Made by a program: the position numbers and the translations under genes
Part shown: positions 11,601 through 21,900 of the stretch, one piece after another
How positions within the stretch are numbered: position 1 is the first letter of the stretch
Layout of the letters: each line of letters starts with the position of its first letter
The notes under the pieces: model-generated
The model's database searches: none
What the model saw: the letters and a program-made list of their open reading frames with translations, nothing else
What the model was told of the DNA's origin: nothing
NCBI GenBank assembly: GCA_003194525.1
Contig: NBIV01000177.1
Span: 62,001 to 126,000 of the forward strand
DNA from: Gracilariopsis chorda
Taxonomy: Eukaryota > Rhodophyta > Florideophyceae > Gracilariales > Gracilariaceae
Length of the DNA: 64,000 bases
Direction of reading: 5' to 3'

Positions 11601-12454
11601 AACCAGTCGGAGCGCTGGACTTTCCAGGCAACTAGAAACACAATACCAAAGAGCCGAGCGCTGTGCTTCTTGACGGTCGCAAGCTGATTCACCAAGGCAT
11701 CAAACACAGCATTCTGTACATCCTCGACGGTCAAAAGGTGAGCAAGGAACTTCCGACCTTCGTCAACCCTGAGGTATACTGCAGAAGAAGTGCAGCGCAA
11801 AAGAAGAGTTCGCAAAGTTTCGGCATGAGAAGAGCTAGGCGAAAGGTTTAAAGCGTTTAAAGCCTTCCGCATTGCATAGACACGGCGAACATCCGTCGCC
11901 GTACCACCCTTCCGAGACGGAGGATAGGAGGGATCATAAATTTTGCTTTCTTCTCCAAAGCTTCGCAGCAAAAGGTAGAGCATTGTGCACGGGACTATTT
12001 CTTCTCTCTGGGGGTCTGATACACTCCACATCCACTCGCATATCTTTGATATTTGATTCTGTACCTGGCGATGTGTAGTAGAAAGCAATTTCTCGTGTAG
12101 ATAAACAATCAACTCGCGGAGAGAGGCATTGGGAGGATTCTTTCGATTCTGGACAAGAAACCATGTCATGTCAATCCCAGCTTTCAGAGCATCGGTTCTT
12201 CCTTCCATATCTCTCTCCCGAGATGTAACTTTTTGTGAATCATGTGTTTCTGCATAGGCGGTAGTCGTTGTTTTTGCTATTGCTTCTTGAATCAGAGACG
12301 CCACTTCCGGCTGACTCTTGTCCGGTAGGAACGTGAGAGTTTCCTGCAGATCAAAAGAATCGTCTTGAGAACGGTGGCGTTCGTATATTCTACACAGTGA
12401 GGATGGCTCTCCATCACTGAGCTCTTTGACAAGCCATGTGCACGACTTTTCCAT
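8663..12454 (-). CDS. NCAPG2: Condensin II subunit G2 (CAP-G2)
   Basis: An uninterrupted 1,263-residue frame from ATG at 12454. The protein is a helical HEAT-repeat solenoid. The segment at about residues 465-535 follows CAP-G2 closely: a V-R-x-A-F-x-D-L-L motif (VRLAFLDLLISVKAKRM), then VPVEDLLLRLPKES and LIVTSYFP, corresponding to the animal/plant CAP-G2 block with M-L-x-K-I-K, 'H-I-L-x-R-L' and 'I-F-N-S-F-x-P'. CAP-G2 is the HEAT/kleisin-binding regulatory subunit of condensin II, which compacts mitotic chromosomes and organises the nucleus. A basic segment (GNKKGRRVQRKSSRRR, about 615) is a likely nuclear signal. CAP-G of condensin I is the main alternative; the conserved block fits G2 better. 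Confidence 0.85.
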   Translation of the reverse strand: MEKSCTWLVKELSDGEPSSLCRIYERHRSQDDSFDLQETLTFLPDKSQPEVASLIQEAIAKTTTTAYAETHDSQKVTSRERDMEGRTDALKAGIDMTWFLVQNRKNPPNASLRELIVYLHEKLLSTTHRQVQNQISKICEWMWSVSDPQREEIVPCTMLYLLLRSFGEESKIYDPSYPPSRKGGTATDVRRVYAMRKALNALNLSPSSSHAETLRTLLLRCTSSAVYLRVDEGRKFLAHLLTVEDVQNAVFDALVNQLATVKKHSARLFGIVFLVAWKVQRSDWLAKKLMKVSEFAIRAGSEPYASNLRTVLSAFHANKRVNGVDLLLNRIYGPVLFGNLMVANAVVRRNAVMILADAFPIHDPGELREEIAKTIGYQCSKLLELLEDPSPIVRKASVEGTCRVLGLFWDLVPLASAKRMIDIITSKLAFDTSAAQVRLAVFEGIEFMVQNHLAGELLSRAVPRLKNLIHDKVERVRLAFLDLLISVKAKRMQSLRYFDIVPVEDLLLRLPKESTPAATKIMNLIVTSYFPLEKKDKTSDEIALSRRRACLSMLGTSKEAAKYFYKHVNLHVPPGPLCEFVMTIAEAAVEAHENIEERIQDGNKKGRRVQRKSSRRRLPINQENIQPRNENTNCGDENDRPLKPDNEISRSTLFGVVADVLVAISPSLQKEKNKPLRTYLDRVFGGDALKPMLTEQGNSLLLRATVWRMAGCISESRMRPIITIWREQMDSVMDLSRDSHADVASFHELLAALMSCGIRWKLLPTLSAVISGWSDGAITGCRTSTIGAKTQKKARGSTRAGSTTSKANRSPSMIRKNALFALRACSNILLENNDFRELFLSSIAMDSSASSHSEPHEQWTQLISTLRKGSLGALDHSLESEDSDMADEAQPGSQLLLGSLADTWKTALMFISSLQYDERAYKEMRELLQWCAGDELWLRAFSQNEPFGVAMISLCLGFSADVVALGNANEQDLLCIEKLAQHVKKITDYEEKVLSRAILEILRIAFMLREQYVLDCNDDRASSKSCASGLRRTAASMLKLALDVLMKCEVSDERLTGVPAKQTVLEKFICGVMLEMQREGDPSDFQQVFSSCLLSVFGDCDTAEHNLLASTLCNIFTTLVTSASDAAPSNACELFSAVVTCMRFGALGPPSDKAVVSFTGFTLSALFQRYTNTGDTTKGPTVGARQFFAHVQDMIGSQFPETEEDSDASQEVPEELHEIRSTLNALRNLTEKDVETIQHRDDRARVVLNFDEEVNNEDKNEER

Positions 12455-13667
12455 TCTGACGTCCGGTTGTGGAAATGCGATGTGCTACTCTGAAGATAAG
12501 AACAAAAAAGCGATTGGACTAACTCCTAAGTTTTGAAACCGTCTCTCAGCATTAATGGGATGTGAAAGTGTCAAAGCACATATTGGAGGTCTCAGTACGC
12601 TTACTCGCCGAGTAGTACTACTCGGGCGCAGACGAGGCCATTCGATGCCTCTCCAGCTACGGATGCTCGCTACGGTTTATCTGGTTCAAATTTAAATTTT
12701 AAATACATCGCCCAGTCTCAGTTCTGCAATTCAAAACAAATGCCAACCAGTACTGCCCTGCCACAAGTTGACTTTTCTTTTCGTGATGTCTGCTCTGCTG
12801 CGGAGGGCTGGGGGTGCAACTAACAGTTTGTTCTTCACATCATGTGAGCGTCGGATTACATCCTTTCGCTACAAGTGATCTCATCGAGAATGGGTTGAGA
12901 AAGAGTTTGGGCTTCTGTGACCCATTGATGATACAGGTCTTCACACCGTAGAGTATCGTATTTACGATCTAGTATCTTACATCAATTTGTCTTCTACGCT
13001 TTCGGGCCCTGTGCGTCTTAAAACTGCGCAGTAGAGACTACAGGTGTTCAAATATCCCGAATATGATAAGGTCATCTAAAACAGTGGGTAGAGGCACGAT
13101 GTTCATTCTTCGTAAATACTCTTTATGTTATCGAGGTTACGTAGGGCCACCCCGGTATTTCGTTCGTGTCGTGTGATGTGGTGGTTGCGAGGGTGATCAT
13201 AAATATGTAGAGTGAGCGAAAACGCTTTTCGAGGTGAAGTGTGATTTTCGGAGGTATGTGAGATCATGTCCCCACATCGTTTTATGCCTTGTGGCTCCGA
13301 CTTCCAGCGCCAAGAATTTGATGGCAGTGACCGACAAACCATAGATGATTCGTGCGAGTGTAAAGAACAGGCTGTGTTACAATGGTCGTAGAGAAGTCTC
13401 GCAACACGGGTAACTTTGAAACACAAGGCGTATCCTGAGTAGGAATGCGGCACGGCAAGCTTATGAAGTAGATAGCAATGCGTTTCTAAGAACAGCTAAA
13501 GTAGAAAAGTGTGAGCTTGGCGTCATTGTGCACGTTTTCCGGAAAAGTTCTCGGAGTTGAACGTACCAAACGCAGGAGCCAGTATGTGATTCGGTGGCTA
13601 GATTCCGCCATGGAACTCGACTGTGATCCATCTAGTGTTCACCCGACTTGGTCGCGGTAAGACTTCC
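12455..13667. other. Intergenic spacer upstream of CAP-G2
   Basis: 1.2 kb between the sirtuin stop and the CAP-G2 start. It should contain the CAP-G2 promoter and 5' UTR. An A/T-rich patch with TTTAAATTTTAAATA lies at about 12691-12705. A 116-codon minus-strand frame at 13103-13453 has no recognisable domain. No RNA gene is seen. Confidence 0.4.
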
Positions 13668-15181
13668 CTACCCTGCTGGCGTTTTCCAGCATAATCCCTC
13701 AGAAACATTATTCCCAGTTGATGCGGTACGATAGGTTGAGCGCCGTGTCTGTATGATGAAAAGATGGCACAAAAGATGTTGATCAGAGGAAAGGGGTAGC
13801 AGAGCACTACCGAAATTCGTATGAGGGGAGGCAGTGCTTGAGGTGGTCAAGCTTGAGATTTTGACGGCACCATACTTGTTTCTTACACAAACAGCATACA
13901 CTCCACCCACGACGCGCACCCGTGACAAACCAGTGCTCAGTGTCAAGGGATTGATGGGGGTATGTTGTTGTTGTTTGATACGTTCTTTAAGTTGTTGTAT
14001 TGTGTTTGAACTGTGTTGCATCCATTCCTTTCTTTCGACGACGATGCGAGCCTCTGTTTGTGTTGCCTTGTTCGGAACGGCAACTGCGGCGAGCAGTACC
14101 TTTTCGCGGCCACACGTAAGCTGTGCTTCTATATGTCGCCCTTCGGTGCGCAGCGTATGTTGAAACGGGAAGCTGGAAAGCGGGTGGGTCCACTCAGCAT
14201 GATGAGCTTGAGCACCGACACAGCGATAACGCACTCTAAGGCGTTCAGGAGCAGAACTTTGCTTCGGGAACACGTTGCATTGTACGCCGCGGTGAACCCA
14301 AGTGACGCTCAAGATAAGGTTGGTGAGCTTTTCGTAAGGCGGGATGCTAACGGCCAACTCTGCCGCAACGATTGCAAAAACGGTGTCGCTGCGCGCTCTG
14401 ATGCAGATTCCGAAGCGATGGTCAAAATCGGTGTGACTGAGATTGACAATTGCGCGCGAGTTCTTGCCATGTTTGGCGCGAAAGGGCAGTGATCTGGCCG
14501 GTTCCATCTGACACGAGGTGCCGACAACGATGTTGAGATCGGCGGAAGCGCTGTGGGTGTTGGCGAGTTGGAAGTCCGGTTCGGGGAGGACATCGTCCCA
14601 GTCGAGAGCCTTGTCGGTCATTGGGGTACCGCAGTGGCACGTGGTGCCGGTGGGTTTCATGCCGACGGACTCGGTCTGGGTGTGGAGCATGTTCTCGCGG
14701 CGACAGCGTGGGCACCACTCCACGAAGAGGTTTCCGTGGAGCTCTGAGAGTGCGCCACGCGGGAGCCCCGATCGCAAATGTAAGCCGTCGACATTTTGAG
14801 AAATGACGTAATGCACACGGGAGGCGTTGTGCAGCGCGAGCAGCGCCATGTGGGTGAGGGTGGGGAGAGCATTGTCGAAGGAGGTTTGGGTGGGCGGTTG
14901 TGTGGGGGGGGGTTGGGGCGTTTGTGCGGCTTGCGCTGCATTGTCCACACGCCATTGGGGCCGCGAAAGTCGCTGATGCCGGCGGCGGTGGAGATGCCGG
15001 CGCCGGTGTGGACCACGACGTGGGAGGCATTGCTGATGCGGTGGGCGAGGACGCGCGACTTGTGGAGCACTGCGAGAGGGGGATCGGGGCGGTGGGGAAG
15101 GTCGAGCTCTCCCTTGTACGGATGGGTGGAGAGGCGGCCAGCGTAGCCGTGGGCGGAGGTCATCATGGGGAGCAGCGACAT
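13668..15181 (-). CDS. Class IV sirtuin (SIRT6/SIRT7-type NAD-dependent deacylase)
   Basis: The ATG at 15181 opens a frame with the NAD-binding motif HTGAGISTAAGISDFRGPNG and VWTMQ. The rest of the catalytic core is one frame over: LPTLTHMALLALH, SQNVDGLHLRSGLP, SELHGN with the catalytic His, a zinc site (CPRC and CHCG), VVGTSCQM and AIVNLS. Order and wording match SIRT6/7, nuclear enzymes acting on histones and nucleolar chromatin. The frame change falls at or near a nine-C run (14904-14912, read on minus). It may be a real frameshift, an unrecognised intron or a homopolymer length error; the protein on both sides is well conserved, so I favour a sequence error. After IPPYEKL (SIRT7-like) an unusual tail of about 220 residues, low in recognisable structure, runs to the stop. 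Confidence 0.8.
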
Positions 15182-15554
15182 GAGGAGGCGGCTTCACGTG
15201 TGATGACGGGCGGTGCTACGCGGCAGCTGATAAACGGCTAAGTGTGAACGATAACGGTGCGCTGTCACGGCAACCATGAGCGGCGCGCGTCGCTAAAAAT
15301 TCTCAAGTTTTTTCGCAGTTTCCTATTGCGCAATCTCAGGTGTGCGCCGCCATGCTCAACTGTATCTTTTTTGGCCAACGATAAAACTCTTTTAGGGCAG
15401 TGCCACACCCCCCGCTCAGGTGCATAAATCCGCGCCGCCTCTCCAACCACCACCCTCCCCCCCCTCCCCCCCCAACCTCCCCCCCGCTCCCCACCCACCC
15501 CCCTGGAAAGCGCTGAAGAGCGGTACGGAAGATGCAGCCCCGCACCTTCTCCAA
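15182..15554. promoter_or_regulatory. Shared divergent promoter region
   Basis: 373 bp lie between the sirtuin ATG (minus) and the first good ATG of the plus-strand unknown gene. The segment ends in a strongly C-rich tract (about 15450-15510, many CCCCCC runs on the plus strand) that could be a 5' UTR or a G-quadruplex-forming promoter element on the minus strand. Confidence 0.4.
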
Positions 15555-17210
15555 ATGCAGCAGCCCTTCATTTCCCCGTCTTCCTCATGGTTCCCCCCAC
15601 CCACCCACAGCAGTATGGCCGTGCTCCCCCCGACCGTCCCCCGACCAACCCCCCGACCACCCCACCGTTCACCCCCCAACCCTCCCAACGTCGCCTGGTC
15701 CGGTCCCCCCCCCTCCTGGCAAGCCGTTCGTGATGAGATACTAGCGCTCGCTAGACTCCAGCTTCTCCACGACGCCTCCGCCCGTATCGCCATCGAGAAG
15801 ACCTTCGCCTCCGAAGAGCTCATGCTCGATTCCGAACTCGTCGACCGCTCCATCGCCATTCTCAACTCCTCCCCTTCCGCCGCCCCCGTCCTCTCCAACC
15901 TCTACAGCCTCCTCAGTGACGTTCGCGACGACTTCGCCGCTCTGCACGGTTGGAGGACCGAGCAGATTGGCGACCATCTGGTCGGACATCTCCGCGGTGC
16001 CAACAGTTTGGAAGACGTCGAGAGTATAACCCGTCGTGTCTTGCTCGGTCACCACGCCGATTTGTCAGCCCTGCGTCTTGAGGTTGATCGCGTTCGGGAA
16101 TCCACCTCCATACGCTGGCACAAACGACAGGCCTTCAATCGAGCCCAAGTTGAGAAAATCAAACCGACGCTTCTCTCCGCCGCCAAACTCGACGTCGTTT
16201 TGGATGATCTTGCCCGTCCCTTGCTCGCTGATGGAATTCCCACCCCAAACGCCCATGCCATTTGCATTCTGGCCGCCATGGAATGCGGCTTCCGGCCCAC
16301 CGCCGAAAGCTTTCTCGTAGACCTTTATAATACCATCAGACCCGATGTTGAGCGCGGTCGTTTGCTCATGCTTCCGCTGCTGCCGCGCTCCCTGCGGAGC
16401 GCTCTCATCCCTATCTTTGCGAGACAGGCAAATTCCCCGGTTGACGGCCTCTTGACAGGTGACCGCTGGCTTCACTGGGGCAGTGCACATTGCCGTTCTG
16501 CCGATGGTTTCCCGATATACACCTCTTGTACCCAATCCCGGCCTCAGGGCAGGATAATGCCCCTAATGTGGTCTGACCACATTGGCTTTGAGGCAGATTC
16601 CTATCTCTCAAAGTTCCTTCGAGCTTTGTACAGTGGACGGGATGGAGGTGCCTTCAGAACATTGCACACGCACTTGTCGTATTCCGCACGCACTTGCTGT
16701 GTCCCTGAAGGCCGCGTCGTATCCTCTAGCTGGGCACTTGCGTGCAACAGTTGGTGTGCTCGATACGGTGCACGACTTGTCGCCAATATCAAGCGCGTTG
16801 TCAGTGTTCGCGCACTGGCTGCCATTTACGCCGGTGGCGGAGGCTTTGTTGAGTTTCGCAACGGCTTCTGCGAACGTATACTTTCCGGTGTATTTACCAA
16901 CAAGTTTGAAATCACCACCACTGGCGGCCGCTTGTCCGGCATTCCAGAGATTGGAGGCTCGTATCGACTTGTTGGCGAGGGCACTATGGATCGCCGCGAT
17001 GTGGAGGTGTTTACGTCTTTAATCCATGCCTTAGACAGTAGAGGAATTGCTCTAGAGCTAGTGGGCGTGCAACGCATCCCCATGATGTACAACTCCGTTA
17101 ACTTCATCGTAGAAGGAACGAGAACTGGTGCCCACGACATGTGGGTCAAGCAGAGCATACTGCTCAAACTGCCAGGTGATTCACAAGAAACTACGAAAGA
17201 AAGCAGATAA
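15555..17210 (+). CDS. Unknown conserved-looking protein, about 551 residues
   Basis: A long frame with balanced composition after a Pro-rich N-terminus. The frame is open from 15420 through a GTG, but the first ATGs are at 15555 and 15615; I chose 15555. Residues about 50-290 are helical and rich in Leu/Arg/Asp (RDDFAALHGWRTEQIG, SALRLEVDRVRES). The C-terminal third has mixed beta-like segments with Gly pairs (AIYAGGGGFVEFRNGFCERI, GIPEIGGSYRLVG). No catalytic motif, signal peptide or membrane segment is evident and I do not recognise the family. Codon use and length leave little doubt that it is coding. Confidence 0.75.
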   Translation: MQQPFISPSSSWFPPPTHSSMAVLPPTVPRPTPRPPHRSPPNPPNVAWSGPPPSWQAVRDEILALARLQLLHDASARIAIEKTFASEELMLDSELVDRSIAILNSSPSAAPVLSNLYSLLSDVRDDFAALHGWRTEQIGDHLVGHLRGANSLEDVESITRRVLLGHHADLSALRLEVDRVRESTSIRWHKRQAFNRAQVEKIKPTLLSAAKLDVVLDDLARPLLADGIPTPNAHAICILAAMECGFRPTAESFLVDLYNTIRPDVERGRLLMLPLLPRSLRSALIPIFARQANSPVDGLLTGDRWLHWGSAHCRSADGFPIYTSCTQSRPQGRIMPLMWSDHIGFEADSYLSKFLRALYSGRDGGAFRTLHTHLSYSARTCCVPEGRVVSSSWALACNSWCARYGARLVANIKRVVSVRALAAIYAGGGGFVEFRNGFCERILSGVFTNKFEITTTGGRLSGIPEIGGSYRLVGEGTMDRRDVEVFTSLIHALDSRGIALELVGVQRIPMMYNSVNFIVEGTRTGAHDMWVKQSILLKLPGDSQETTKESR

Positions 17211-18014
17211 GGGCGTCAACATGCTCTACCGGATTGAAGCTCGGGTTTGGTGTACTTGAACCAGGGTGTATACCATCCCATCCATCAATCAAGTGACGCA
17301 ACCTATGGACTGGTACGCCTCACTATGCGAATTTGAACACTGGCTATCACTCAAACATAGGTCACACTGCGGTAGCATGCGGAATGGTTTGCTTGCTTCG
17401 GGAGTAAGGATGTAATGGATCGAGGAAACGTACGCTTCTCTCTCGCTATCTATTACATACCAGCTGATTCGAAAAACTCATGGAAAGGAGGGCTGCGAAT
17501 ATATAAGAGCATTGTTCTTTAGATTGGATAACTGTAGGGTAGAGCTACATGTAAAAATATGTCTTAGCTTTCCAGACACCTCGGTGTGTGTCGCAATCCA
17601 TGCGCTAGACTCCGTCTTCGTTGTGGTAAGGGCTTTCTAGAGTTCAGTCTGCGGGGTAGCACATGCACCCAAGGAAGCACTGCTCTGCGGACGCTGGTCA
17701 GTGCTGCTACCCAGGCCATGATGATGATGATGATGAAACATAATGGAACTGAAAATCTCTGGAGATTCTGGCACGCTGAAAGGGACCAAGTGCCAGATCA
17801 AAATATCTCTTTAACCTAATCCCGTCAAGTTTGGAACACCCCCGACGCATGCCTTTCTCTACAACCGTGCCCTGTACCAAGGACAACTACAACCCGTGCT
17901 TTTTTCGAAGAAGAGTACACTACAAAATCCTCCACACACTTGTCAGCCGTCTGTGACTGAACGAAGGCCTCTCTGAATGCTGCTCATCCTCGACTGTCTC
18001 CTCCTATATTGGGT
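17211..18014. other. Intergenic spacer with short ATG microsatellite
   Basis: 800 bp with no convincing gene. A short (ATG)n run (ATGATGATGATGATGATGA) lies at about 17718-17736. A 77-codon frame across it is unlikely to be a protein. Confidence 0.5.
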
Positions 18015-18782
18015 ATGAGCGGGGGCAAGACAGACTTCCTGCGTCTTCCCGCATTTTGCACTCCAATCTTTGTCGCGTCTGGTGCTTTTCTGTATCCTGC
18101 GCATCATGAAAGCCGACACAGAGGAAGCCCACGCCATCCGACTCGTCAAATCATGCGCTGCACAGCTTTGCCACCGCAATGCGCCGAAAGTGTGAATCAG
18201 AGTGACAGTGCCGGATTTGCTGCACGTGGTACAATGAACTGGGTGAGAAGAATCGTTATTGAGAAAGGATTGTGTCCCTTCGCCGAACCTGCTGTTGATT
18301 CTGACAGAGTGCGCCTTGTGGTTTCAAGCGCTACTTGCGAAAGTACTGCGAGAGATAAATTCTATACTGAAGTGCGACTGTTGATGAGTGCTGATCCAGA
18401 TGAGATCGTCACAACTCTCATCGTAATGCCCGACTTTGCTACCACCGATTTCCTGCGCTTTCACGAGTTTGCCAGTGATATTGAAGACGAAATATCGGAG
18501 GATGTCAACCTCGTTGATGCCGTCTTGATCGCAGCATTCCATCCAATGCATCGCTATGAAGGTATGGGTGCTGATAGTGCTCTAAATTTTGAGAAGCGCG
18601 CCCCCTATCCCACCATAAACATTCTTCGAACACCGCTTCTTGACGATTACATTTCACAAGGAAGGACAATGAACATTCCTCATCACAACAAGCAGGTGCT
18701 AGAGAAGTTGGGATCGGATAAACTGAAACTATTATATCAGCTCTGTGTGCAAGAAAATGTTCACTGTCACGAAGAAGGGTAG
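18015..18782 (+). CDS. DUF1415 family protein
   Basis: About 256 residues. The core begins with WVRRIVIEKGLCPFAEPAV, the hallmark of DUF1415 (W-x(6-8)-L-N-L-C-P-F-A), and later has AAFHPMHRYEGMGADS, NFEKRAPYPTINILR and the closing helix, all in family order. The function of DUF1415 is not known; it occurs in bacteria, including cyanobacteria, and in plastid-bearing eukaryotes. The ATG at 18015 gives about 75 residues ahead of the core that are Arg/Ser/His-rich and poor in acids, plausible as an organelle transit peptide. A later ATG at 18153 is an alternative start. The gene is convergent with the ankyrin/RING gene, 186 bp stop to stop. Confidence 0.82.
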   Translation: MSGGKTDFLRLPAFCTPIFVASGAFLYPAHHESRHRGSPRHPTRQIMRCTALPPQCAESVNQSDSAGFAARGTMNWVRRIVIEKGLCPFAEPAVDSDRVRLVVSSATCESTARDKFYTEVRLLMSADPDEIVTTLIVMPDFATTDFLRFHEFASDIEDEISEDVNLVDAVLIAAFHPMHRYEGMGADSALNFEKRAPYPTINILRTPLLDDYISQGRTMNIPHHNKQVLEKLGSDKLKLLYQLCVQENVHCHEEG

Positions 18783-18968
18783 AAGGTTAACCCTTAACCT
18801 ATCTTCGGATGTGGTTTCGATCTCTTAAAGTGTTTGGAATGCTTTTCTTTTATGGTGATTGCTATTGAAATTCGGGCTCTTATTGGTCTGTACAGCTTCC
18901 TCGCACCCTGCGGTGCAATTCGAAAATGAATATCGTTCCTCGATGCCACACAGTATCAGAACTTTCAG

Positions 18969-21900
18969 TTACAACGTCTTCGGTGCAATTGGTTGCTTAC
19001 AAACAGGACAATCCATGTTCTGAGACATTTGCTCCCCTCCAATCCACGGAAGAATGCATGGATCGTGAAATTCATGGCCACAAGGAAGCTTTCTGATTTG
19101 ATCTCCGACTTCGAGTACTTCCTGACATACGGCACAAATTGTCGAATCAGAAGAAGCAGGGGTTTTGTCACTTCCCAGCATCCCGGATGAATCCCGTAGG
19201 CCTCGTGAGTATACAGACAAAGGGGCAAAAGTGGAGAGAGTGACTTTCATTGCCTGCAAAAGTATTTGCATTATCTCTGTATGTCCACCCGCTCGCGCGG
19301 CTTCGTACGGAGAATTTCCTGAATTGTTGCAGATCCTTGGATTTGCGGGCCTTATTGTTGGGTAGTTTCTCAACAACGCTTCCGTTGCTTCTATGAAGCC
19401 ATTTGTCGCTGCTTGGAACAGAGGAGTCTCATGCGACCTGTTGCAGGCATTGATGTCGATTCCTCGGTGTAGTAGAAAGCGGATAACTGCTGGGTGATCG
19501 TTCAATGCTGCCTCGTGGAGAACTGTATCTCCATCTTTGTCTTTGTGACTGATGTTTGCACCCGCATTCAGAAGCAATCGTAGCGCTCGAACAGTTTTTG
19601 ACTCTGAGTTGGCAAAATAATACATGGCGGTGTGCTTGTTTTTGTTCTCCATGTTCACATTAGCCCCAGCCCGTAAGAGCATTCTCACGGCCTCCAAGTG
19701 ACCGCGGTCACATGCAGTCATGAGCGGCGTTCGACCACTCTTGGAAAGGCAGTTGATATCAGCACCGGCTTCAATTAATGAACGAGTTCCATCCGTTCGA
19801 TATTCACTAATGTGAACGTGGAGTGGCTGATCTCCGACAGTGTTAAATGCGTCCAATGACGCTCCGGCCTTTGTCAATTTACTGATAACTTCTCTTGTCT
19901 TTCCCTTTTTCAGATCGGCACAAACGTGCAAGCATGTGTTTCCTTCAGGGCTTGATATGTTCACATCAGCCCCATGATCAACTAACAACTGAACACCGTC
20001 GACGAAGTGGTTCTTGGCACAGATAAGTAATGGCGTGAACTTTTCCTCATTCAACACGTTTGGGTCTGCTCCAGCATGCAAAAGCATTTTCATTGCATGA
20101 ATATCTTCAGCGACCGCGGAGACGTGTAAGGCCGTTTCTGACTTCGAAGTAGCATCCTTCTCGGCTCCGCTTTTGAGAAGTTGTTCGACCAGCTGATGAA
20201 ACTTTGCTTTGCAAGCAAAATGAAGAAGTCGCTCCCCATCCGGAGTCGTCTTGTTTGGGTCCGCTCCCGCTCTAAGGAGCAGATTCATAGAAGTGCTGAT
20301 CTCCACTTTGTCTCCATTCGCATTCTCCATCACAGTTAAGAGCGGGGATAGTCCACTTTCATCCTCGATATTGGGATTGGCTCCAGCCTTCAGCAGATTC
20401 TCAAGCACTTTGACGGACTGGTTTCTTGCAGCAATGTGAAGAGCAGTCTGCCCTTCATCACCGATAACGATATCAAGGTCACAAGAGTCTTGCACTTGAG
20501 AATGCTCACTTATGTAGGCCGCGAATTTTCCTAACTCTTCCATTGAGTTCGCGGCCAAGAACCCAAGTACCACAGTACTGTCGCAATGGGCTATGCTAGG
20601 ATCGCCCCCTGCTTTGAGTATCTTCCAGAACTGTTCCATGTTCCACCGAGATACAGCAGTATACAACGGAGTTTCTTTGTCCAGAGAGACAGCGTTTACA
20701 TCCGCACGTGCCTCTAGAAGGATGTCGATGCATTCGGAGGACTGTTCGCTTGTTGCAGCATAATGCAGAGGAACAAAGCCATTATCGTCACGACAGTTGG
20801 CGTCGACACCATGAACCAACAAGAATTTTAAGGCCTCAGCTGCTCCATTCTCACAAGCTATGTGAATAGGGTACATACCCAGAACATCATTGCAAGGATT
20901 CACCTGCGCTCCGGCTTCTTCGGCCAGAAGCTGCATCATTCTTGTATCGTTGTTCTTTGCGGCGATGTGCATAGCGGTCATACCGTCATCGCGTTTATCC
21001 TCAACGTCTTGAAGCTTTTGCGCTGCAGTTAGTAGGAAATGACAAACGTCATGCTTGTGATACTTAACAGCTAAATGCAATAGGTTTGAGCCATAATCGT
21101 TATCAATTCGACCTGGTTGGATATGAGTGCCACCTTCCCGTCCTCTAAACCTCGCGGTAATATTACCCGCTCGATCTCGTTGCACTTCAAATCCTGCTTC
21201 GATCATTTCCCTCTCAAGCTGCAGAATGTCCTCCAAAGTGAACATGTCTTCTTCATCTTCTTCTTCGTCAGGATCGGCACTTCCCATAGAGCCCGCTCCC
21301 CATAATTCACTGAGAGGATCCGCAGATGCGGCATCAGAATTTTGGAGATCCAACGTATCTTCATGCCCACCATCGTTCTCTCCACTCCCCGCAAGGATGA
21401 TATTAGGTGATGACGAGTCGTTTTCGTTACTCATGGCTTCCTCGCTAAGATCGATTTCGTCAGTTGCAAACCCTTCAAAGTCTTCTCGGACGAGATAAGT
21501 ATCATCTATCTGTTTGGCTTTGTCCGAGTCCTCCATTAGTTCGATAAGCTTTTGAACGGCATCCAAGCGATCGTACTCAATGGCAACATGCACTGGGAGT
21601 CTTCCCTTGGAGTCGCACTCTAGAGGATTTACGCCAAGTTCGAGAAGGGTCATGAAACATTCCATGGCGTCAAAAACTATTGATATGCCTATCAAGTTGG
21701 TGATAACGCTTTTCTTCTTGTCTTCGTCAAATGACCAACTAACATCACAACGGGTATCTATCCTGCAGCCGGCCTCAGCAAGCATAGCTACCGCGTTTGC
21801 GTTATTGTTCTTGATTGCCAGAGAAATCGGTGTAAAGCCGTCTTTATCCCGCACTTCCCAGCTGTAATCATTTGAAGGGGAAAGCTTGTACGCACTTGTA

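Noticed and set aside
17718-17736. (ATG)n run as a functional element
   Set aside because: A plain short microsatellite in a spacer.
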